Below are positions 44,941 through 52,727 of a stretch of DNA of 64,000 nucleotides, piece by piece (positions within the stretch are counted from its first letter, which is position 1; each line of letters opens with the position of its first letter). The stretch lies in the NCBI RefSeq assembly GCF_027111335.1, contig NZ_CP114288.1, forward strand, positions 1,984,001 to 2,048,000, given 5' to 3'. The position numbers were made by a program, and so were the translations under genes. Under the pieces are notes generated by a model that made no database searches, was not told the DNA's origin, and saw only the letters and a list, made by a program, of their open reading frames with translations. This DNA is from Flavobacterium aquiphilum (GTDB lineage: Bacteria; Bacteroidota; Bacteroidia; Flavobacteriales; Flavobacteriaceae).

Positions 44941-46584
44941 TTAATGGTTTTTCACGAGAGACACATCATCGACATAACAAAAAGCGTTTGCCAAGCCCTC
45001 GGCCAAAAATCCAATTACGACTTTTTCATTATCGATCTTTATGTTTTCGATTTTTATTGTTTTCCATTCGGTGTTTTCTTCGGTAATGCTGTATGTCAGG
45101 GTTTTTCCGCTGCTGGAGGCGTACATTTCGAGCTTGGGAAAGTTACCGCTATTTTTGACTTTGGCAGTCAGTGTATAACTTCCTTTTTCGAGTTTTGTAA
45201 AAGGTGAAGATGTAATGGTTTGGCAAACTTCGCGCTTGAAATTTACTTTATCACTTATCGCCAGACTTTTTTCGCCAATGACAGACTTTCTGTCCATTTC
45301 GCTGTTATTATGGTTCAGGTACGGCGAAGTGATGGTGTCAAAACTGGTTTTATTTCCTTCAATGATTTTAGTATCCCAACCGGTTAAATGTTGTTGTACT
45401 GGTTTCACCGGATTGGGGACATTTCTGCGGTCGGCTTCGAAGCTTCCGTTTTTGACAAAATTATTGTCGGCAGCAACGTTCCATTCGCCCGTTTTTGCAT
45501 TCAGGTTCCAGGAACCAAGCGAATTAAAGTACGGATTATGTCCATCAAACGACAGCGGAAACCATTGGTTATAGCCTAATCCGTTTCCGGCAAAATTTGC
45601 CCAGCGGTCGCCACAATAAACAATCGTTTCCTGTTTGCTGCCTTTTACGTTTACGAAAAATCCAGTTTGGGTAACGTGGGCGTAGTCATCGGCACAGCCG
45701 TCCATGACCAGCATCCCTTTCGAAGGAAGATATGGCCCGCGGATATTATCGGCCACTAAGTAATACGCCAAAGAGGAATCCCAACCATAAATATTGGAAG
45801 CGCACATATAATATTTGCCTTTGTGCTTGAACATACAATTTCCTTCACGGTTTTCACCTTTGAAAATTTCGGTGCAATCCAAGAGGTTTACCATTCCGTT
45901 TTTGATACCTATTTCCGAAACGTAAATTTTGTTTCGACCTTGTCCGTAACTGTAAATAAGATAGGATTTTCCAGTGTCCTCGTCGGTAAATACAGTTTGG
46001 TCTCCAGTGTTGGTCGTTCCAATCATTTCTTTCATGCTTATTTGCTGGTGCCATGTGAACTGCCCAGTTGGCGTGTCCGAAACGGTAATCAACACTTCAC
46101 CGCCGTGTTGGACAAACATCGCGTATTTTTTTATTTCGGGAACATAGGCCACACCCAATCGACCGACCCAAGTTTTGTGGTAGTCGCTTCTTTTTTTGAG
46201 TTCGTCATTGGTCAGTACATTGGCCTCAAAAGTCCAATTAACCAAATCGGTCGAACTATAGCAAGTAACCGCTTCGAATGTGTTTCCTTTTAGAGTCACT
46301 GATGGATTGTCGCGATAGATATCGGCTTCTTTGTAATATACGCCGTACCAGTAATATTTTATTTCGCCTGTTTTTGGGTCGGGAAATTTGAAGATTCCGC
46401 CTCCTTGACTGTTTATGGGAAGTTTGTTTTTGGTGTACCAAAAAATATCGTTTTTGATATTCAGTGCTTGGGCGTTTGCAGTTTGTAAAGTACTTACTGT
46501 TATTGTAAAAACTAAGAGAATCAGTCTAATGAAAAGGGAATGATTGCCTTTATTTCTTCTGAATATTTGTTTGGATACAGTCAT
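44941..46584 (-). CDS. Secreted GH43-like propeller with C-terminal carbohydrate-binding domain
   Basis: 547 residues from the ATG at 46584; the frame runs to a TTG at 46611. The signal peptide ends near TANAQ (about residue 39). Residues about 45-350 form a five-bladed GH43-type propeller (SQGGGIFKFP, YYWYGVYY, VTCYSSTDLVNWTFE, GDQTVFTDEDTGKSYLIYS, NREGNCMFKHKGKYYMCAS). The blade layout is like the exo-beta-1,3-galactanase subgroup (GH43_24). Residues about 385-547 are a jelly-roll beginning KNGSFEADR. It probably trims galactan or arabinogalactan side chains. It is led by P7 and divergent from the next GH43-like gene. Confidence 0.8.
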   Translation of the reverse strand: MTVSKQIFRRNKGNHSLFIRLILLVFTITVSTLQTANAQALNIKNDIFWYTKNKLPINSQGGGIFKFPDPKTGEIKYYWYGVYYKEADIYRDNPSVTLKGNTFEAVTCYSSTDLVNWTFEANVLTNDELKKRSDYHKTWVGRLGVAYVPEIKKYAMFVQHGGEVLITVSDTPTGQFTWHQQISMKEMIGTTNTGDQTVFTDEDTGKSYLIYSYGQGRNKIYVSEIGIKNGMVNLLDCTEIFKGENREGNCMFKHKGKYYMCASNIYGWDSSLAYYLVADNIRGPYLPSKGMLVMDGCADDYAHVTQTGFFVNVKGSKQETIVYCGDRWANFAGNGLGYNQWFPLSFDGHNPYFNSLGSWNLNAKTGEWNVAADNNFVKNGSFEADRRNVPNPVKPVQQHLTGWDTKIIEGNKTSFDTITSPYLNHNNSEMDRKSVIGEKSLAISDKVNFKREVCQTITSSPFTKLEKGSYTLTAKVKNSGNFPKLEMYASSSGKTLTYSITEENTEWKTIKIENIKIDNEKVVIGFLAEGLANAFCYVDDVSLVKNH

Positions 46585-46660
46585 AATATAATGAATAAAG
46601 TAAGTGTCCAATTTCTTTAACGGGAAATGAAGTTGGCTTATTATTGATTTTTAGATAAAG

Positions 46661-46706
46661 TAAAAATAGATTTTAGCCAATCAAATGCCATCCTGCCGAA
46701 TCCTGT
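46661..46706 (-). promoter_or_regulatory. PUL promoter P7 (minus-strand GH43-like gene): operator plus -7
   Basis: On the minus strand ACAGGATTCG (from 46706) and GCAGGATGGC (from 46696), then TATTTTTA at 46668-46661, 28 bp from the second half-site. The predicted leader is about 70 nt. Confidence 0.75.
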
Positions 46707-46723
46707 TTTTTGGAATTGAGGAA

Positions 46724-46769
46724 AGCGGATAGTACAGGATACAAAAAAAAATAGAATGAAATAAATTTG
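46724..46769 (+). promoter_or_regulatory. PUL promoter P8 (plus-strand GH43-like gene): operator plus -7
   Basis: AGCGGATAGT (46724) and ACAGGATACA (46734), then TAAATTTG at 46762-46769, 28 bp from the second half-site. The predicted leader is about 19 nt. It lies back to back with P7. Confidence 0.72.
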
Positions 46770-46794
46770 AGAATTATGTGCAATAATCTTAAAA

Positions 46795-48231
46795 ATGTAT
46801 CGAAATAATTATTCAATTTTTAAATTCTTAAGCAAAGAGATAATTGGCATCTTTCTTTTGATGAATATTACTATTGCAATTGCACAAGTTCCCGGAAAAG
46901 CTGATGCAATCTATTCAGGGATACCTTGGTTTGACCAAAACGGAAATATTGTGAGCGCTCATGGTGCTAATATCATTAAGGATAATGGTAAGTTTTATCT
47001 TTTTGGTGAAGCCCATAGCGATAAGGGTAATGCATTTGAGGGATTTAATTGTTATTCATCCAAAGATCTTTATAATTGGAAATTTGAACGCGTGGCACTT
47101 CCTGTACAAAAAAGCGGCAAATTAGGGCCTAATCGTGTTGGTGAAAGATGCAAAGTGATGAAATGCCCTAAAACAGGTGAGTATGTCATGTACATGCATG
47201 TTGATACGCTGACGTATAAGGATCAGTTTGTTGGTTATGCTACTTCAAAAACGGTTACCGGACCTTATGAATTTAAAGGGGCTTTACTATATGATGGAAA
47301 GCCAATTAAGAAATGGGACATAGGGACTTTTCAGGACGAGGATGGCTCGGGATATATCCTTATTCACGGAGGCGAAATTTATAAATTGGGTGACAATTAT
47401 AAATCGGTTGTGGAGCAGGTGAACAAAAACATGACGTCTGGATTTGAAGCCCCAACGATGATAAAGAAAGACGGTCTTTATTATTTAATAGGTTCGAATC
47501 TTACGAGCTGGGAGCGCAATGACAATTATTATTACACTTCCAATTCTGTCAAAGGGCCATGGGAATCGAGGGGACTAATCGCACCCGAGGGTTCATTGAC
47601 TTGGAATTCACAAGCAACTTTTGTCTTGCCGATTCAGGGAACAAAGGAAACGACCTATATGTTTATGGGTGACAGATGGTCATTCCCAAAACAGGCATCT
47701 TCGGCAACTTATGTGTGGCAACCACTTTCGGTTTCGGGGACAAAATTGAGTATGTCAACTTATAAGGATGCTTGGAAAATAAATGTTTCGACGGGAGTTG
47801 CAGCGACCGTAAATGGTACCGATAAAATCATCGAAAATACGGATAGCCAAATTAAATACTCAGGCAATTGGAAGCATTTGATTGATGGCAACACATCTGA
47901 AAGTAAATGTGACGAAAAAGAGGCTTCGTTTTCGGTTGAATTCAGTGGTAGCGAAATTGCCTTATTCAGTTATGTAGGAACTGAAAATGGTTATGCAAAA
48001 GTCGTTTTATCGGATAAAAAAGGGAAGGTGCTTTTAAGTTCTGTAATTGATATGTACAGCAAATCACCATTATCAACACCCGTTTTTCGATCACCAATTT
48101 TGAAAAAAGACAGTTATAAATTAACCGTCTCAACAACTGGCGAAAAATCAAATTGGTCCGATAAACGGAAAACAGATTACGGCAGTACAGGTTATTTTAT
48201 TTCTTTGGATAAACTATTAATTAAAGACTAA
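46795..48231 (+). CDS. GH43 exo-beta-1,3-galactanase-like enzyme with C-terminal beta domain
   Basis: A 478-residue exported enzyme (signal peptide to about residue 31, ending IAIAQ). The opening GNIVSAHGANIIKDNGKFYLFGE and the blades FNCYSSKDLYNWKFE, GERCKVMKCPKTGEYVMYMH, KWDIGTFQDEDGSGYILIH and GFEAPTMIKKDGLYYLIGS match the GH43 galactan 1,3-beta-galactosidase subgroup (GH43_24-like). Residues about 345-478 form a beta-sandwich, perhaps a galactose-binding module. It leads a plus-strand unit with GH78 (38 bp gap) and GH28 (39 bp gap), driven by P8. Expected role: removal of beta-1,3-linked galactose from arabinogalactan side chains. Confidence 0.83.
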   Translation: MYRNNYSIFKFLSKEIIGIFLLMNITIAIAQVPGKADAIYSGIPWFDQNGNIVSAHGANIIKDNGKFYLFGEAHSDKGNAFEGFNCYSSKDLYNWKFERVALPVQKSGKLGPNRVGERCKVMKCPKTGEYVMYMHVDTLTYKDQFVGYATSKTVTGPYEFKGALLYDGKPIKKWDIGTFQDEDGSGYILIHGGEIYKLGDNYKSVVEQVNKNMTSGFEAPTMIKKDGLYYLIGSNLTSWERNDNYYYTSNSVKGPWESRGLIAPEGSLTWNSQATFVLPIQGTKETTYMFMGDRWSFPKQASSATYVWQPLSVSGTKLSMSTYKDAWKINVSTGVAATVNGTDKIIENTDSQIKYSGNWKHLIDGNTSESKCDEKEASFSVEFSGSEIALFSYVGTENGYAKVVLSDKKGKVLLSSVIDMYSKSPLSTPVFRSPILKKDSYKLTVSTTGEKSNWSDKRKTDYGSTGYFISLDKLLIKD

Positions 48232-48269
48232 GTCTAATTTTTCTATTCAGTTACAACATTGACAACAAT

Positions 48270-50987
48270 ATGAAGAAATACTTTTACATATTAACTTTCC
48301 TTTGTTTGATGCCTTTTTTTAAGGCGAATGCGAATGCTGCGCAAAGTCCTTTTAATCTGCGGACTTGTGATAAGGTAAAACCAACAGGTACTGAACAAAA
48401 GCCATTTTTTGGTTGGTATAACAGTAATTCCAAAGAAAGCGAAATTCAAACGGCCTATCAGCTAATCGTGGCTTCAAAACCAGAGTTGTTAGCTGCCGGA
48501 AAAGGAGATGTTTGGGACAGTGGCAAAATAATGTCGCGTATGCAAAACTATATTGATTTTGGAGGAAGTTCACTTTCTCCGGCAACACGCTATTACTGGA
48601 AAGTACGCACTTGGGACAAAGAAGGAAAAGCAAGCGCTTATTCTGAAATGACCTATTTTGATACAGGGCTTTTCCATGCCGAAGATTGGAAAGGTTCGTA
48701 CTGGATCAGACGCAACAGTAAAGATCCAAATATCTACACCTATTATCGCAAAAAAGTACAACTTTCGGGCAAGTCGGTTAAGAAAGCGATGCTTTACTTA
48801 TCTGCTTATCACAACTATGAATTGTATCTTAACGGAAAAGAAGTTGGAAAAGGGATGGCGTATCATTATCCGCAATTTGCCTATTACAATTCGTATGATG
48901 TAACGGCAATGGTAAGCAATAACAATACTATTTCGGCAATGACTCATTGGTATGGCGGCGGTCAGGGAAGAGTGAAAGGCGACGACCGTTTTATATTAAA
49001 AATGATTGTTACTTATGCTGATGGGACAAAAGCTGTTTTCGGTACCGATAAAAGCTGGAAACAACATGTTGTAGATGCTTTTAACCCAAATACCAAACAA
49101 AGAAACGGTGAGGGTGTTGGTTACATTGATATCATAGACAGCCGTAAAGAAATTGCAGGTTGGAATTTGCCAAATTTTGATGATTCGGCTTGGGAAAATG
49201 CCGTTGAAATTGGCGATCATCCTTCGGCACCATTCGTTGGTGAACTTAAACCTGAATTTACTGAATTGAAGGAACAGAAACTCAAACCCGTTTCGGTAAA
49301 AGATTTGGGCAATGGCAGTTATATAATTGACCTCGGAAAAATCTATGCAGGAGTACCGGAAATTACTTTTAATGGAGGTAAATCAGGAGATACAATAAAA
49401 ATGAGGGGAGGATTTGTTTTAAACGAAAACGGTACAGTTTCGGAAAAAATTAATCAGAATACTGATCTTTCGTATTCTTTTGTGTTGAATGGTAAAAGCT
49501 GTGTTTTCAAGCCGGTCGTTTACTTTGGATACCAATATTTACAGGTAAATAATTCGCCTATAAAATTAACAACCGACAATGTTTCTTTTATTCAAAGACA
49601 TTATGAACTTGACCCTACTCGTTCTCGTTTTTCGTCTTCAAATGTTATGCTGAACAAGGTTTGGGAATTAATGTCCCGTTCACTGATTCTCGGGGCACAG
49701 GAAAGCTTTGTGGATACTCCAACACGCGAAAAAGGAGGATTCCTCGGTGATGGATGGAGTCAGGGAGTGGCGGCAATGAAGGTAATGGGTGACAGGGTTT
49801 TTAACCACAGGGTTTTGCTTCAGTTTTTGGATTCGCAAGACCAATATTGGCCTGACGGAAGACTAAATGCCGTATATCCAAACGTAGATGGCAAACGTGA
49901 TATACCTGATTTTACCCAACAGTATTTAATCTGGGTTTGGGATTATTATACGCAAACAGGAAATCTTGAATTCCTGAAAACTAATTATGCTAAAATTAGA
50001 AAAGTTGCCGAATATGTTGATTCCTATAAAAATCCAACCACGGGATTAATTCATAACCTTGCTGGCGGAAGCGGTGGATACAAATATGGAATTATTGATT
50101 GGCCAGAAACCATGCGTTATGGTTACGATATGAGTACAAGTGCTCGCACTGTGATTAATGCGTATGCTTATACCGATTTTGATATTTTATCCAAAATTGC
50201 CGAAGTACTAGAAAATAAATCTGATGCGGATTCTTTTCGCGCCAAAGCAATAGCGATTCGCGAAGCCATCAACAAAAACCTGATTAATTCCGACGGTCTT
50301 TATATCGACGGACTGCTCGAAGACGGTAGCCAAAGCAAGCATGTGTCGCAACACGCGAATATGTTCCCGATCGCTATGGATATTGTTCCTGAAAACGATA
50401 AAAAAGCAGTTATCAATGCTATAAAAGAACGCAAAATGAGTGTCGGAATGGTAACGGCGCGTTTTCTACCACAGGCATTGGGACTTTCTGAAGAAGGAGA
50501 TCATTTACTGGAACTTTACACCAATCCGGAATGGGATGGCTGGGCAAAGACAATTTCAAAAGGAGGAACTGCCACCTGGGAATCTTGGGATGCACTGGAA
50601 ACCAATCAAAGCATGTGTCATCCTTGGGGAACAAGCGGACTTATTGGGATGCAGGAATTTATTTTGGGCGTGAAATCCATGAAACCGCAACATGAATTAA
50701 TCCAGATTAAACCACTTGATTTTCATGGGAAATTAACAAATGTATCAGGAACAGTACCAACGGATAAAGGAGACATTCAAGTGGCTTGGGAAATCAAACC
50801 AAAAATCTATCAATTGACGCTTATCAGCCCAAACAATGTTTCTGCCGAGGTTTATATTCCAAAAGGTAATTCAACTTCAAATGAAATTACTGTTAACGGA
50901 AAAGTGATAACAGCAAAACCTGTCGGTAATTATCTGCTGTTAGAAAACATCGGTTCCGGAAAACATATATTCGAAAAACAACTTTAA
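48270..50987 (+). CDS. GH78 alpha-L-rhamnosidase
   Basis: A 905-residue secreted enzyme of family GH78 (signal peptide about 1-24). Order: N-terminal fibronectin-like domain (about 28-130, NLRTCDKVKPTGTEQKPFFGWY), carbohydrate-binding and jelly-roll domains (LYLSAYHNYELYLNGKEVGKGMAY-type), then the (alpha/alpha)6 catalytic barrel with TPTREKGGFLGDGWSQG carrying the conserved acidic residues, and WPETMRYGYD and GTATWESWDALE segments. It ends with a beta domain typical of the family. It releases terminal alpha-L-rhamnose. Together with GH106 and rhaM it makes rhamnose a central product of this PUL. Confidence 0.93.
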   Translation: MKKYFYILTFLCLMPFFKANANAAQSPFNLRTCDKVKPTGTEQKPFFGWYNSNSKESEIQTAYQLIVASKPELLAAGKGDVWDSGKIMSRMQNYIDFGGSSLSPATRYYWKVRTWDKEGKASAYSEMTYFDTGLFHAEDWKGSYWIRRNSKDPNIYTYYRKKVQLSGKSVKKAMLYLSAYHNYELYLNGKEVGKGMAYHYPQFAYYNSYDVTAMVSNNNTISAMTHWYGGGQGRVKGDDRFILKMIVTYADGTKAVFGTDKSWKQHVVDAFNPNTKQRNGEGVGYIDIIDSRKEIAGWNLPNFDDSAWENAVEIGDHPSAPFVGELKPEFTELKEQKLKPVSVKDLGNGSYIIDLGKIYAGVPEITFNGGKSGDTIKMRGGFVLNENGTVSEKINQNTDLSYSFVLNGKSCVFKPVVYFGYQYLQVNNSPIKLTTDNVSFIQRHYELDPTRSRFSSSNVMLNKVWELMSRSLILGAQESFVDTPTREKGGFLGDGWSQGVAAMKVMGDRVFNHRVLLQFLDSQDQYWPDGRLNAVYPNVDGKRDIPDFTQQYLIWVWDYYTQTGNLEFLKTNYAKIRKVAEYVDSYKNPTTGLIHNLAGGSGGYKYGIIDWPETMRYGYDMSTSARTVINAYAYTDFDILSKIAEVLENKSDADSFRAKAIAIREAINKNLINSDGLYIDGLLEDGSQSKHVSQHANMFPIAMDIVPENDKKAVINAIKERKMSVGMVTARFLPQALGLSEEGDHLLELYTNPEWDGWAKTISKGGTATWESWDALETNQSMCHPWGTSGLIGMQEFILGVKSMKPQHELIQIKPLDFHGKLTNVSGTVPTDKGDIQVAWEIKPKIYQLTLISPNNVSAEVYIPKGNSTSNEITVNGKVITAKPVGNYLLLENIGSGKHIFEKQL

Positions 50988-51026
50988 TTTTAAACAACAA
51001 ACGACAAATAATAAACAACAAGCAAA

Positions 51027-52355
51027 ATGAAGAACTTTTTTAGACTGTTAATTTGCCTCATCGGATTTTCGCAAATGACTTTTTCACAAAAAAAACAACC
51101 AGAAACCTTTCCTGATGGAACGGCAATTTCTAGTTGGTTTAAGGATTACACTAAAATTAAATTGGAAAGTTTGGGGCAGAAATACACGATTACTGACCAT
51201 GGCGTAAGCACTGACAGTACCAAAATCCAAACCAAAGAAATTCAAAATGTGATTGACAAAGCCTCTGCAAATGGAGGAGGGGTTATCGTGATTCCGAAAG
51301 GAGTGTTTTTGAGCGGAGCCTTGTTTTTTAAGCCAAAAACAACTTTGTACGTTGCAGAGGGAGCAACTTTGAAAGGATCTGATGATATTTCCAATTTCCC
51401 AATTATGGCTTCGCGAATGGAGGGGCAAAACTTGGACTATTTCCCTGCTTTGGTAAATGCTTATGGAGTTGATAATTTCTCCATTTCGGGAAAAGGAACC
51501 ATCAACGGAAACGGTAAAAAATATTGGGATGCTTTTTGGGCACGACGCAAAGAAAACCCAAAATGTACCAATCTTGAGGTTTCGAGACCTAGATTAGTGT
51601 TTGTTTGGAACTCAAACAACGTACAAATTCAGGACGTAAAATTGATTAATTCCGGTTTTTGGACGAATCATTTTTACAAATGCAACAACGTAAAAATATT
51701 GGATGCTTATATTTTTTCACCTCATAAAGAAGACAAAGCCCCAAGTACCGATGCGATTGATATTGATATTTGCAATAACTTTTTGGTAAAAGGTTGTTAC
51801 ATGTCAGTTAATGATGATGCCATTGCACTAAAAGGTGGAAAAGGACCTTTTGCTGATCAGGACAAAAACAACGGGCCAAACACCAATATCATTATCGAAG
51901 ACTGTCATTTCGGATTCTGTCACTCGGCATTGACCAATGGAAGCGAAGCCATCCATAATCGAAACGTAATCATGCGCAATTGTAAAATCGACGGAGCTTC
52001 ACGATTATTATGGCTAAAAATGAGACCTGATACGCCTCAACTTTACGAGTACATCAGAGTTGAAAACATTACTGGTGAAGCCAAAACCGGACTTGCTGTT
52101 TTTGCTTGGAAACAATTCTTTGACTTGAAAGGCCGTCCTGATGTTCCGTTGTCTTATGGAGACCACGTTACCTTAAAAAATATTACCCTAAAATGCGACA
52201 CCTTTTACGGAGTGGAGAAAGACCCGAATGTTCGTTTGACCAATTTCACTTTCGAAAATATAAAAGTAGAATCGGTTAAAACAGACATCGACAAAAGCTT
52301 GATAAAAGGCGTGACTTTCAAAAATGTTTATGTGAACAACAAGAAAGTGGATTAA
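51027..52355 (+). CDS. GH28 polygalacturonase/rhamnogalacturonase-type enzyme
   Basis: A 442-residue secreted right-handed parallel beta-helix (signal peptide about 1-20) of GH28. The active-site acids are visible: Asp242 in STDAIDID (family NTD), Asp263 and Asp264 in NDDAIALKGG (family DD), His299 in FCHSALTNGSE (family GHG) and Arg326/Lys331 in RLLWLKM (family RIK, here expanded). The STD and expanded RLLWLK forms differ from classical fungal enzymes and match the Bacteroidota GH28 branch associated with rhamnogalacturonan. It hydrolyses galacturonic-acid linkages. Last gene of the P8 unit before a repeat-filled gap. Confidence 0.92.
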   Translation: MKNFFRLLICLIGFSQMTFSQKKQPETFPDGTAISSWFKDYTKIKLESLGQKYTITDHGVSTDSTKIQTKEIQNVIDKASANGGGVIVIPKGVFLSGALFFKPKTTLYVAEGATLKGSDDISNFPIMASRMEGQNLDYFPALVNAYGVDNFSISGKGTINGNGKKYWDAFWARRKENPKCTNLEVSRPRLVFVWNSNNVQIQDVKLINSGFWTNHFYKCNNVKILDAYIFSPHKEDKAPSTDAIDIDICNNFLVKGCYMSVNDDAIALKGGKGPFADQDKNNGPNTNIIIEDCHFGFCHSALTNGSEAIHNRNVIMRNCKIDGASRLLWLKMRPDTPQLYEYIRVENITGEAKTGLAVFAWKQFFDLKGRPDVPLSYGDHVTLKNITLKCDTFYGVEKDPNVRLTNFTFENIKVESVKTDIDKSLIKGVTFKNVYVNNKKVD

Positions 52356-52360
52356 TTTTT

Positions 52361-52447
52361 TTAGGAGCAGAAACAAAGGCTTTTTTGTAAACATTGGTCC
52401 CGCTATCGCCTTTATCTCTGCGAGGATATCGGCTCTATCGGGGCTAA
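52361..52447 (-). repeat. Flavobacterial intergenic repeat, family B, copy 3
   Basis: On the minus strand it reads TAGCCCCGATAGAGCCGATATCC, an AGCGGGACCAATG segment and AAAAAAGCCTTTGTTTCTGCTCC, matching copy 2. It lies just past the GH28 stop. Confidence 0.7.
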
Positions 52448-52505
52448 GGGCAAACAATAAGCTTTTTTGGATACAAATGCTAGAACTATTAACTTCTACA
52501 CCTAG

Positions 52506-52611
52506 TTTGTTATTCCGACGGGGGAGGAATCTCCGCAAGTAATTCCACAATCAAAATCCCCAATCTTTGTCGATTTTCTAACGGAGATTCCTCCTCCGTC
52601 GGAATGACAAA
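52506..52611. repeat. 30-bp inverted repeat (family C, copy 2)
   Basis: Arms 52506-52535 and 52582-52611 match in 28 of 30 positions; the right arm ends gtcggaatgacaaa. With family B copy 3 it fills the 372-bp gap 52356-52727, whose end also has a GACAATTCGTGTAATTCGTG direct-repeat tract. Confidence 0.85.
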
Positions 52612-52727
52612 ACTGCGTGAGAAAGGTTTTAATAATAAATTACAAAGACAAAATTTGTGTAATTAAATTTCAGAAAATATAATTAGTGACAATTCGTGTA
52701 ATTCGTGTTCAATTAAAAAAGATAAAA

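Noticed and set aside
44941..46293. Plus-strand frames opposite the minus-strand GH43-like gene
   Set aside because: Antisense shadows of a clearly recognisable glycoside hydrolase.
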